The notes beneath the pieces are model-generated. The model ran no database searches. It saw only the letters and a program-made list of their open reading frames with translations, and was not told where the DNA came from. Shown piece by piece: positions 1-6,403 of a stretch of DNA of 19,949 nucleotides (the stretch's first letter is position 1; every line of letters starts with the position of its first letter). The stretch comes from CAWVWF01 sp963933885 (lineage in GTDB: Bacteria; Bacteroidota; Bacteroidia; Flavobacteriales_C; GCA-002722245), in the NCBI GenBank assembly GCA_963933885.1, contig CAWVWF010000042.1, forward strand, positions 1-19,949, in the 5' to 3' direction. The position numbers and the translations under genes were made by a program.

Positions 1-10
1 GAATGTAGAG

Positions 11-43
11 ACACACGCATGTCCTTCGGAACATACGCGCGAG
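11..43. repeat. Dispersed hairpin repeat, copy 1
   Basis: This 33-bp segment matches 18998-19030 at 31 of 33 positions and in the same orientation. It can fold as a hairpin with arms CGCATGT (16-22) and ACATACG (31-37), closed by a C-G pair around a TTCG loop (24-29), i.e. a UNCG-type tetraloop if transcribed. One stem pair is mismatched here (C18/A35) but is paired in the other copy. The flanks also share AATTACTT shortly after the core. It lies in non-coding DNA at the window edge, so a larger repeat unit may extend leftward out of view. The function is unknown. Confidence 0.7.
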
Positions 44-181
44 TGACAATTACTTTAAACCTTTCCACATACAAATAGACTTTTATCTTTCAACCTACTT
101 TAAAACTTACCACCAATTCCCCTTCCTATTTTTCTTGAAAAAATATTCGTTTGAAATTTGCATTTGGGTTAAAAAATCATT

Positions 182-200
182 TACTTTGAAAAACAAAGTA
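182..200 (+). promoter_or_regulatory. Palindromic operator overlapping the promoter of the 209 gene
   Basis: TACTTTGAAAAACAAAGTA is a 7-5-7 inverted repeat ending 8 bp before the start codon at 209. Nearly the same element, ACTTTG-N5-CAAAGT followed by ACTTTA, sits before the gene at 1248. The left half (181-188, TTACTTTG) is one base off the Bacteroidota -7 consensus TAnnTTTG, so a bound protein would block RNA polymerase. A TTTG at 157-160, 20 bp upstream, could act as the -33 element. The natural candidate ligand is the winged-helix protein encoded at 897-1196. The symmetry and duplication are seen directly; the regulator assignment is inference. Confidence 0.7.
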
Positions 201-208
201 CTTTACAA

Positions 209-892
209 ATGAGCGAAAACCAGAAACATCTTGAAGATCTCCAACAGATAAGATCCATCATGGAGAAATCTACTCAGTTTATTTCTCTTAGTGGATTAAG
301 TGGAATTTCAGCTGGGATTTTCGGTTTACTTGGAGCCGTACTAGCTTATTTAAGATTGAAAGGAGAGTTTGTAATCACAAACACATCTTCTTTAAATTTA
401 TCTAATAAAGTTCCTTATTCAGACCAATCGAACTTTATGAATATTGTTCAAATGGAATTGGCTAAGGATCCAACTATAGATCTAATCTTAATAGCAACCC
501 TTACATTAGGCTTAGCATTAATCTTCGCTACGTTCTTCACTTTTAGAAAAGCAAAAAAAGATGGAAACAGTCTTTGGAGCGCCACTAGTAGAAGGTTAAT
601 GATGAGTGTTGCTTTACCGTTAACTGTAGGTGGTTTATTCTCCTTAGCAATTCTAAATCATGGATTGTTTGGACTCGTTGCTCCTGCTACGCTAATCTTT
701 TACGGACTGGCTTTGATTAATGGAAGTAAACACACTTTACCTGAAATAAAATATGTTGGAATATTCAATATTATTCTCGGATTGATTAATACAATCTACA
801 TAGGTCAAGGTTTATTCTTTTGGGCATTAGGTTTTGGTGTTGTGCATATTGTTTACGGAGTAGTAATGTATTTTAAATACGATAGGAAATAG
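209..892 (+). CDS. Six-TM membrane protein of unknown function, paired with an HTH_34-like regulator
   Basis: This 227-aa protein has a charged, probably helical N-terminus (residues 1-22) followed by about six hydrophobic segments (roughly 25-48, 91-112, 131-150, 154-172, 182-198, 202-222). A polar loop of about 40 residues (50-90) follows the first segment and a Lys/Arg-rich patch lies near 113-118. No catalytic motif is recognised. The ATG at 209 is chosen because a promoter/operator ends 8 bp upstream. The regulator gene starts only 4 bp after the stop, so the two are almost certainly co-transcribed. From memory, small membrane proteins of this kind are commonly encoded beside a PF13601-like regulator in Bacteroidota. 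A role in sensing or in controlling the partner regulator is possible but unproven. Confidence 0.85.
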   Translation: MSENQKHLEDLQQIRSIMEKSTQFISLSGLSGISAGIFGLLGAVLAYLRLKGEFVITNTSSLNLSNKVPYSDQSNFMNIVQMELAKDPTIDLILIATLTLGLALIFATFFTFRKAKKDGNSLWSATSRRLMMSVALPLTVGGLFSLAILNHGLFGLVAPATLIFYGLALINGSKHTLPEIKYVGIFNIILGLINTIYIGQGLFFWALGFGVVHIVYGVVMYFKYDRK

Positions 893-896
893 CATT

Positions 897-1196
897 GTGA
901 AAGGAATTATAACAAATTTAAACAAGGCTTTCGAAAATAGAATTCGATTGGGAATTATGAGTGTACTCATGGTGAACGACGATGTTGATTTCAAAACCAT
1001 GAAGGAACTGCTTGACGTTTCTGATGGTAACTTAGCCTCCCATACGTCTGCCCTAGAAAAGGCCGAATACATATTAATAACGAAACGTTTTGTTGGTAAA
1101 AAACCTAACACAACCTACTCGATTACAACGATTGGTAAAAAGGCTTTTCAAGACCACCTTACCGCACTCGAATTTTTATTAAGAAAGAATAAATAA
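897..1196 (+). CDS. Winged-helix transcriptional regulator (HTH_34 / ArsR-like fold)
   Basis: This 99-aa protein is a single winged helix-turn-helix domain. The helix-turn-helix spans about residues 31-59 (MKELLDVSDGNLASHTSALE) and the wing about 64-84 (GKKPNTTYSITTIGKKAF), which is the pattern of the PF13601 'winged helix DNA-binding domain' family. The reading frame begins at a GTG at 897; the first in-frame ATG (957) would remove the first helix of the domain, so GTG is preferred. An AGGAAA at 884-889 is suitably spaced, though ribosome-binding sites are not a reliable guide in this phylum. It is the second gene of a tight operon with the membrane protein. It probably binds the ACTTTG-N5-CAAAGT palindromes at 183-199 and 1214-1230, giving autoregulation and control of the gene at 1248 (inference). 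Confidence 0.88.
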   Translation: MKGIITNLNKAFENRIRLGIMSVLMVNDDVDFKTMKELLDVSDGNLASHTSALEKAEYILITKRFVGKKPNTTYSITTIGKKAFQDHLTALEFLLRKNK

Positions 1197-1211
1197 TATT
1201 TTTTTACTCAT

Positions 1212-1231
1212 TAACTTTGAATTTCAAAGTA
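1212..1231 (+). promoter_or_regulatory. Second copy of the palindromic operator, overlapping a -7 box
   Basis: ACTTTGAATTTCAAAGT (1214-1230) is a perfect 17-bp palindrome around a central T. The flanking bases through ACTTTA (1231-1235) match the copy before the gene at 209. TAACTTTG at 1212-1219 fits the Bacteroidota -7 box TAnnTTTG exactly and forms its left half, so promoter and operator coincide. The ATG of the downstream gene is 17 bp after the palindrome. This means the gene at 1248 has its own promoter, presumably under the same regulator as the 209-1196 operon. Confidence 0.75.
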
Positions 1232-1247
1232 CTTTAAAAAATAGAAA

Positions 1248-2186
1248 ATGAAAAATTTAGCCATAAAATCATTCAAAATAGCAATTGTATCTAGCTTACT
1301 AATTAGCATCTACCTCCTCTTTAATCAAAGCGGCTGGATAACAACCCTCTTACTCTCGACAGCTATTCAAATAAGTATTGGATGCTTCGGATTGACGTTA
1401 ATTATGTTCTACTTAAAAAACAGAAGATACACACTAATGGCATTGGTTTCTACAATTTTATTCAGCTCTCATTTCATGAGTCATATTGGAAATCAAGTCG
1501 AAGAGGAAGTGGTTTTTGAAGTGACTGCTCCTAAATTGAAAATTGCTCATTTTAATGTATTAAAATTCAATTCGGCCAAACAGGCAATTATAGCAACAAT
1601 CATAAGCTCAGACGCAGATGTTGTTTCCTTACAAGAAACTGATGAAAAATGGACGAAAGAGATTGAAAAAGCAGTTAAAAAGGAATACCCATATTCCATC
1701 TATTTCCCTTCTGATGTTTGTTGTATAGGAATATCACTTCTTAGCAAACAGCCTCTTTACAATGAGAACATTTCATTCCATGGAGGTTTACCAAACATAG
1801 AAGCAGATTTGATATTTAATGATGTTGTAACGCACATTATAACGAGCCATACTTCATCTCCTATTTCAAGATCAAATCTTAACAACAGGAATACACATTT
1901 AAAAGATCTATCGGATCATGTTACAAAAATTGATTCTCCAACTATTGTAATTGGAGACTTTAATACTGTTCCTTGGGATAACAACCTCGTAGATTTTAAA
2001 GCTGATACTCAATTAAAAGACAGTCGAAAAAAATACGAATCTACCTTCCCTTCTTTTTTCGGGAAAATAGGAATACCAATAGATTATATTTTTCACTCAA
2101 ATGAAATTTCATGTGTAAGTTTTAAAACCATCAAAATTAAAGGTTCTGATCATCTCGGAATTATTGGTGAGTACGCTATGAATTAG
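1248..2186 (+). CDS. Membrane-anchored endonuclease/exonuclease/phosphatase (EEP) family protein
   Basis: This 312-aa protein has three N-terminal hydrophobic segments (about 11-27, 31-55, 62-79) followed by an EEP catalytic domain (about 97-310). The canonical metal/phosphate-site motifs are present in order: FNV with Asn103, LQE with Glu130, SHT with His201, GDFNT with Asp237/Asn239, IDYIF with Asp279, and SDHLG with Asp301/His302. The domain is therefore expected to be active and Mg-dependent, hydrolysing a phosphodiester (DNA, RNA, phospholipid or inositol phosphate cannot be told apart by sequence). The architecture resembles YafD-like membrane EEP proteins. Topology would place the domain outside the cytoplasm if the N-terminus is inside and there are three TM segments. 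Transcription starts from its own operator-bearing promoter and ends at the strong hairpin directly after the stop. Confidence 0.88.
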   Translation: MKNLAIKSFKIAIVSSLLISIYLLFNQSGWITTLLLSTAIQISIGCFGLTLIMFYLKNRRYTLMALVSTILFSSHFMSHIGNQVEEEVVFEVTAPKLKIAHFNVLKFNSAKQAIIATIISSDADVVSLQETDEKWTKEIEKAVKKEYPYSIYFPSDVCCIGISLLSKQPLYNENISFHGGLPNIEADLIFNDVVTHIITSHTSSPISRSNLNNRNTHLKDLSDHVTKIDSPTIVIGDFNTVPWDNNLVDFKADTQLKDSRKKYESTFPSFFGKIGIPIDYIFHSNEISCVSFKTIKIKGSDHLGIIGEYAMN

Positions 2187-2249
2187 CTCGAGAAGGAAAG
2201 AAGTGATTAACGCCCAACAATCAACTTCTTTCCTTTCGAGATATTTTTT
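2187..2249 (+). terminator. Strong Rho-independent terminator
   Basis: Immediately after the stop codon, CTCGAGAAGGAAAGAAGT (2187-2204) pairs with 2224-2240 with one bulged G. The stem continues with GATT/AATC around a 10-nt loop, and TATTTTTT follows the descending arm. It ends the transcript of the EEP-family gene. Confidence 0.9.
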
Positions 2250-2292
2250 GATCATAATCACATTCCAAATCATAATATTTCACTTTAAAAAA

Positions 2293-2318
2293 GTTTTAAA
2301 ACAAGGGAGTTTTAAAAC
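2293..2318. repeat. Pair of identical palindromes GTTTTAAAAC
   Basis: The self-complementary decamer GTTTTAAAAC occurs at 2293-2302 and 2309-2318, start to start 16 bp apart, separated by AAGGGA. It lies about 170 bp upstream of the gene at 2489 in an otherwise featureless AT-rich intergenic stretch. The arrangement is compatible with a double operator or a nucleoid-protein site, but AT-rich DNA makes such repeats fairly easy to obtain by chance. Confidence 0.4.
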
Positions 2319-2426
2319 GATTAAAAACCTAACGGACAACACGATACAGTAAATAAACGATCTTTAAACGAGTAATAAATCATAAAACTGTCATACTATT
2401 TCATCACATTTCATTGTAGATTAGTA

Positions 2427-2453
2427 TCAGCAACACGCCTAACATGTTGCTGA
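2427..2453 (+). promoter_or_regulatory. Hairpin in the putative 5' leader of the 512-aa gene
   Basis: TCAGCAACA (2427-2435) and TGTTGCTGA (2445-2453) form a perfect 9-bp stem with a 9-nt loop, 35 nt before the start codon at 2489. No T-run follows, so it is not a terminator. It could be a leader structure that influences translation or stability, or a protein-binding site. The rest of the 2250-2488 intergenic DNA shows no gene and no clear TAnnTTTG box. Confidence 0.45.
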
Positions 2454-2488
2454 AGCTTACCTCTTAACCCCTATAATGCAAACTTAAC

Positions 2489-4027
2489 ATGCCCAAACAA
2501 AAGATTCAAAACTACCTACACGAATTAATTAAAAACTTAAGTCAGACAGAAAAGAGATATTTTAAACTCTTGGCAAAACAGCAAACTCCTGGTAAGAAAA
2601 ACGACTACATAAAGTTGTTTGAAGCCATCGACAAGCAGAAGGTTTTTAACGAAGAAAAGATTAAAGAACAATTTAAGGGGACACCTATTGAAAAAAGGTA
2701 TGCTTCTCTAAAGAAGTATCTTTATGAGCTGGTTATTAAAAGTTTAACTTTTTATAATTCAGAAACGATCTCTTCTATAAAAGTTAGAAGAATGCTAGAT
2801 GCTGCTGAGATCCTACAAAGAAAAGGTCTTTTTCATCAAGCGATTAGGAAATTAGACAAGGCCGAGAAAATGGCCGAAGAAGTTGGTCTTAATTTCGTGA
2901 TTCATGACATCACAAGATTAAAAATCAGCTGCAAAAGCATGATCTCAGAATTCCCCCCAGAAGAAGAGTTCATTGCTTTTAAAGAAAACCAAACTAGTCT
3001 GATAGCCAGAATGGCTCAAACTAATGAAATTTGCAACAAAGGTTTGGATATCGTTTTTTATTCAATGTATGCTAAAGACAATTCTGAAGCACAAGATATT
3101 GAACGATATAAAAACTTAATTGATAAAGATTTCTTAGCCCTTGAGGCAAATCTATCAGGAGGCTATAATAAGCATCAGTATTTTTACACTTTAAAAAGGT
3201 ACTATAGTATGATAGGTGATTCGGAGAAACTGGAGGAGTACAATAAAAAACACATCAATGTATTTGAAAGTGGTGCAATGAAAAAGAAGCACTTACCTTC
3301 CAACTATATTCATAGTGTAATGACTGTTCTTGAGAACTTAGATCCACAAACCGAAAAAGAAGATATAGAATACTGGGTAAATCATTGTGAGAATTTCTTT
3401 GAAAACGAAGGAAGCTCTTACTTTAATAAAGCCAACGATCTTGGACACTTACACTGTATCCAACAAACACATGCTTTAGTGGGTAAAAACAATAATAAGA
3501 TCAAGCAATTAGAAACTGTAATCACAGAATATCTAGACGCAAACAAAAGTAAGATGAATACTTTTGCCGTAAGATGGCTGAATTACAATTTAGCTTGGAC
3601 TAAAATTTACAAGAAAGATTACAAAGCAGCATTGAGTTTAAGTAATGAGTTAGTAAACAACGATGAATTAAGTACTTCTCATTTCCTATACTCCCCTGCT
3701 ATTATCCAAAATGTAATTATTCATTTTGAATTGAAAAACTTTAGTTACCTAGAATTTGCAATTGGATCTTTCTACAAGGAACTTAAAAAGAAATCTAGAC
3801 TAACTGCTAACGAAACTTTAGTATTTGATTTCTTCTACCAAAACTTAAGTAAGGTTGGAAGTTCTGCGATTAGTAATCAAGATATGTTTGCCAGATTACA
3901 GAATGTATATGAAGCAACTGCAAAGAAACCATTAGATTTCACATCAGAATATCTTCTGCAGTGGATCAATGCTAAAGCAGGAAATCAAATATATGTTAGC
4001 GATAAAGGAGTTTTAGAATATAGTTAG
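2489..4027 (+). CDS. Conserved-looking 512-aa helical protein of unknown function
   Basis: The protein is soluble, charged and predicted almost entirely helical, with no signal peptide or TM segment. The N-terminal ~95 residues (Lys-rich, LSQTEKRYFKLLAKQ near 17-31) look like a distinct helical domain. Segments such as QRKGLFHQAIRKLDKAEKMA (about 110-130) and KIYKKDYKAALSLSNELVNN (about 370-390) have the small/aromatic spacing of TPR-like helical hairpins, suggesting a solenoid scaffold from about residue 100 to the end. I recall proteins starting in this way in other Flavobacteriales genomes, without an assigned function. It is monocistronic: a terminator lies upstream and two follow it. A protein-protein interaction role is plausible; nothing indicates catalysis. 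Confidence 0.85.
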   Translation: MPKQKIQNYLHELIKNLSQTEKRYFKLLAKQQTPGKKNDYIKLFEAIDKQKVFNEEKIKEQFKGTPIEKRYASLKKYLYELVIKSLTFYNSETISSIKVRRMLDAAEILQRKGLFHQAIRKLDKAEKMAEEVGLNFVIHDITRLKISCKSMISEFPPEEEFIAFKENQTSLIARMAQTNEICNKGLDIVFYSMYAKDNSEAQDIERYKNLIDKDFLALEANLSGGYNKHQYFYTLKRYYSMIGDSEKLEEYNKKHINVFESGAMKKKHLPSNYIHSVMTVLENLDPQTEKEDIEYWVNHCENFFENEGSSYFNKANDLGHLHCIQQTHALVGKNNNKIKQLETVITEYLDANKSKMNTFAVRWLNYNLAWTKIYKKDYKAALSLSNELVNNDELSTSHFLYSPAIIQNVIIHFELKNFSYLEFAIGSFYKELKKKSRLTANETLVFDFFYQNLSKVGSSAISNQDMFARLQNVYEATAKKPLDFTSEYLLQWINAKAGNQIYVSDKGVLEYS

Positions 4028-4058
4028 AAGGAATTATCAAAATAGCCTTCTTTATTTT
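4026..4058 (+). terminator. Rho-independent terminator after the 512-aa gene
   Basis: AGAAGG (4026-4031, overlapping the stop codon) pairs with CCTTCT (4046-4051) across a 14-nt loop and is followed by TTATTTT. It is a modest terminator, backed up by a stronger hairpin 37 bp downstream. Confidence 0.65.
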
Positions 4059-4087
4059 ACCAAAAAAAATAAACTCTACCCCATAAC

Positions 4088-4123
4088 AACCTCCCATTGT
4101 ACTTACAATTGGGAGGTTTTTAT
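4088..4123. terminator. Strong terminator between convergent genes
   Basis: AACCTCCCATTGTA (4088-4101) pairs with TACAATTGGGAGGTT (4104-4118) with a single bulged base and a very short loop, followed on the + strand by TTTT (through 4121). The inverted form is weaker in T-run on the minus strand, but the long GC-containing stem may also stop transcripts leaving the porP-like gene that ends at 4140. Confidence 0.85.
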
Positions 4124-4139
4124 GTTTCCTAGATACCGT

Positions 4140-5066
4140 TTAAAAAGCATTATCAAACTCACCTTCTTTATTTTTACCGAAACGAAAACGAATACCTACT
4201 TCATGACTACCTCCCGTTTCATTAGTTAACTGAGAGGTTGTTAAGTCGTATGTGTATCCAATATCAAACTTATTAAAGTGAACTGCTAATCCCATAATTG
4301 CGGCATCATTAGTTCTATATCCTACCATTAGTTTTATGAACTTATAAGTAGTTGTTGTAGAAAACATTGCATTACTAAAATCTCTCTGATTTAAGTATAA
4401 TACGGAAGGGGTAACAATTAAATTTCCCCCAACAAATATATCATAGTTCAAATAAGTAGATAGTTTAAAAGGAAGGTTTGCGGCGTCTGAAGTATTCCCG
4501 AAAAATGATTCATTTGGTTCAGTTAAATGAGCGCCAGCTATTCCAAATTTTAATTTAGCTACAACCAATTCCATCCCAGCAGAAAAATCTAGGTTACCAA
4601 CAGAAGTAGAGTATAATGTATCGCTAGTATTGTTTACAAAACCTAATTTGTTATCAATCATATCTCCAAACGTAAGGTTATCCCAGTTAACCGACTTTTC
4701 AATATAAGCCGCTTCAACCCCTACATTCAACCTTATAGACTTAGATAATTCCCATCCAAAAGCAACTGGAATTGAAAGTCTTGTTGTATATATCTTAGAT
4801 CCAGCATCATCTGTTAAAACATGAACTCCAATCCCTTTAAATGCTTTTTTAAAACCATACTGAACAGCAGTATGATTAGTAACATAACTACCTGTAATGT
4901 TTGACCATTGATCTCTATACTGATGACTAACAGTCCATGATTCTAAATTTCCAACACTTGCAGGATTCAAATAAATATTAGCTCTATTGGTTTGAGTAAA
5001 ATGTGGATCTTGTGCTTTTAAGGAAAATGTAAAAACGAGTATCATTAAGGTGTATAAAATCTTCAT
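4140..5066 (-). CDS. PorP/SprF-family type IX secretion membrane protein, copy B
   Basis: This 308-aa protein has a signal peptide (residues 1-18, cleavage probably before Gln19). Next comes the family's hallmark N-terminus, FTQTNRANIYLNPASVG (23-39) and SHQYRDQW (about 47-54). Alternating amphipathic strands then run to a C-terminal FDIGYTYDL...GGSHEVGIRFRFG block. This is the pattern of PorP/SprF outer-membrane beta-barrel proteins, which anchor or partner T9SS-exported surface proteins carrying a gliding-type C-terminal domain. The length is typical. It lies 107 bp downstream of a paralogue (5174-6097) with which it shares roughly half its residues, so it is a tandem duplicate, probably co-transcribed. 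No large adhesin partner is adjacent; the nearest CHU_C protein is at the right end of the window. Confidence 0.92.
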   Translation of the reverse strand: MKILYTLMILVFTFSLKAQDPHFTQTNRANIYLNPASVGNLESWTVSHQYRDQWSNITGSYVTNHTAVQYGFKKAFKGIGVHVLTDDAGSKIYTTRLSIPVAFGWELSKSIRLNVGVEAAYIEKSVNWDNLTFGDMIDNKLGFVNNTSDTLYSTSVGNLDFSAGMELVVAKLKFGIAGAHLTEPNESFFGNTSDAANLPFKLSTYLNYDIFVGGNLIVTPSVLYLNQRDFSNAMFSTTTTYKFIKLMVGYRTNDAAIMGLAVHFNKFDIGYTYDLTTSQLTNETGGSHEVGIRFRFGKNKEGEFDNAF

Positions 5067-5173
5067 ACTATGCGGTTTTAATATTTAGCTGCAACTAACA
5101 ACTACTATTATAATTCAATATTATATTTAAGCTACAAGAAACTATTACCTTTCTCGTTTAACGTCGAATATAT

Positions 5174-6097
5174 TTAAAAGGCTTTATCGAAATCACCTTC
5201 CTCATTTTTCCCAAATCGAAAGCGAACGCCTACTTCATGACTACCTCCTGAACTACTTGATAATTGAGGATTCGACAAATCATAAGTATATCCAATATCA
5301 AATGCATCAAACTTAACGCCTAGTCCAATTATTGGAGCTTCACCAACTCGATACCCCATCAATAATTTAACAAATCGATAAGTAGTGGTTGCAGAAACTA
5401 AAGCAGTCTTTGTTCCATTCTGACGATTAAACAATAAAGAAGGTGTAACACCAAAATTACCTATCGAAAAATCATAATTTAAATAGTTTGTAATTCTCAT
5501 TGGAAGCTCTATCCCTCCACCAAACAAAGATTGACCAGGCTCTAATAAATGAGCAGCTGCGAATCCATATTTAAATTTAAACAATCGAACCTCCATTCCT
5601 CCTGAGAAATCAATATTACTATTTGATATACGACCACTTCCTGAAAAAAACATTGTATCATGGTCTGACCCTAGTAAATTAGGGATTATATCATCTTTAC
5701 CAAGCTTTGACCAATCTGCAGTTTTCTTAGTAAGAGCAGCCTCAAATCCTACACTCAATTCAAATACTTTTTTAATTTGAAATCCAAAAGAAAATGGCAC
5801 AGCATATTGTATATAATTAAGAGCTCCGTTTATCGACGATTCATTTAACACATTAAATCCAACTCCTTTAAAAAACTTATTAAAACCGTATTGAACTCCG
5901 ATCCTGTTTACTTCTTTATCATTCCTTAATTCTGACCATTGATTCCTATATTGATGACTAACCATCCATGATTTTATATTCCCAACACTAGCTGGATTAA
6001 AATAAATATTTGCTCTGTTGGATTGAGTGAAACTTACATCTTGTCCTTTTACAGAAAATGAAAGCGCAATTAAAACTACTATATAGAGATATCTCAT
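5174..6097 (-). CDS. PorP/SprF-family type IX secretion membrane protein, copy A
   Basis: This 307-aa protein has a signal peptide (1-18, then Gln19). The PorP/SprF block FTQSNRANIYFNPASVG is at about 23-39 and SHQYRNQW follows shortly after. The C-terminal FDIGYTYDLSNPQL and GGSHEVGVRFRFGKNEEGDF segment is nearly the same as in copy B. The middle (about 60-160) has diverged most, which fits surface loops adapting to a different partner. The start is the first ATG in a frame preceded by AT-rich DNA. The promoter region upstream holds the 6196-6394 palindrome with its GTTT microsatellite. An outer-membrane role in attaching or secreting T9SS cargo is expected from the family. Confidence 0.92.
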   Translation of the reverse strand: MRYLYIVVLIALSFSVKGQDVSFTQSNRANIYFNPASVGNIKSWMVSHQYRNQWSELRNDKEVNRIGVQYGFNKFFKGVGFNVLNESSINGALNYIQYAVPFSFGFQIKKVFELSVGFEAALTKKTADWSKLGKDDIIPNLLGSDHDTMFFSGSGRISNSNIDFSGGMEVRLFKFKYGFAAAHLLEPGQSLFGGGIELPMRITNYLNYDFSIGNFGVTPSLLFNRQNGTKTALVSATTTYRFVKLLMGYRVGEAPIIGLGVKFDAFDIGYTYDLSNPQLSSSSGGSHEVGVRFRFGKNEEGDFDKAF

Positions 6098-6195
6098 TCT
6101 GATTATTTAATTAGTAACTAAATGTATAACAAATGATTCCAATGTAAGTTACATTACTTTTTAGCACCCTTATTTAAGCTTTATAAATATTAGAT

Positions 6196-6394
6196 GAGTT
6201 TGTTTAAAACCATAGCGCTTACCCCTTCGACTCCGCTCAGGGTGACAAACAACACAGTTTGTTTGTTTGTTTGTTTGTTTGTTTGTTTGTTTGTTTGTTT
6301 GTTTGTTTGTTGCTATTATATACAGAGCCAAAGCCCGTCATTCTGAGCGGAGTCGAAGAAGTGTAAAGGCCTAAGCGACATACTAAACAAACTC
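6196..6394. repeat. Large imperfect palindrome (MITE- or REP-like) with microsatellite centre
   Basis: The outer arms GAGTTTGTTTA (6196-6206) and TAAACAAACTC (6384-6394) are perfect inverted copies. The inner arms are 6225-6246, containing CTTCGACTCCGCTCAG, and 6337-6358. The inner arms pair over 22 positions, with only two G-U pairs if transcribed. A shorter GCTTA/TAAGC match lies between the two sets. The loop holds the GTTT tandem repeat. From memory, CTTCGACTCCGCTCAG-type arms occur in inverted pairs in intergenic regions of many Bacteroidota genomes; this was not checked. No transposase and no clear target-site duplication are seen. It separates the WYL gene (stop at 6404) from the porP pair and may also terminate the WYL transcript. 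Confidence 0.75.
6257..6312. repeat. GTTT tandem repeat (about 14 units)
   Basis: Thirteen perfect GTTT units (6257-6308) are followed by GTTG. A perfect tetranucleotide run of this length is prone to slipped-strand length change. It lies 160-215 bp upstream of the start of the porP-like gene at 6097 and inside the loop of the surrounding palindrome. Confidence 0.95.
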
Positions 6395-6403
6395 CCAAAA
6401 GCC

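Noticed and set aside
827..1111. 94-aa minus-strand open frame opposite the regulator gene
   Set aside because: It is antisense to two well-supported genes, has low-complexity Ser/Phe-rich composition and shows no domain; it is a shadow frame.
6224..6358. CRISPR array or insertion sequence at the repeat-rich region
   Set aside because: The repeat is a 4-bp microsatellite inside one inverted pair, with no spacers, no cas genes, no transposase and no clear target-site duplication.
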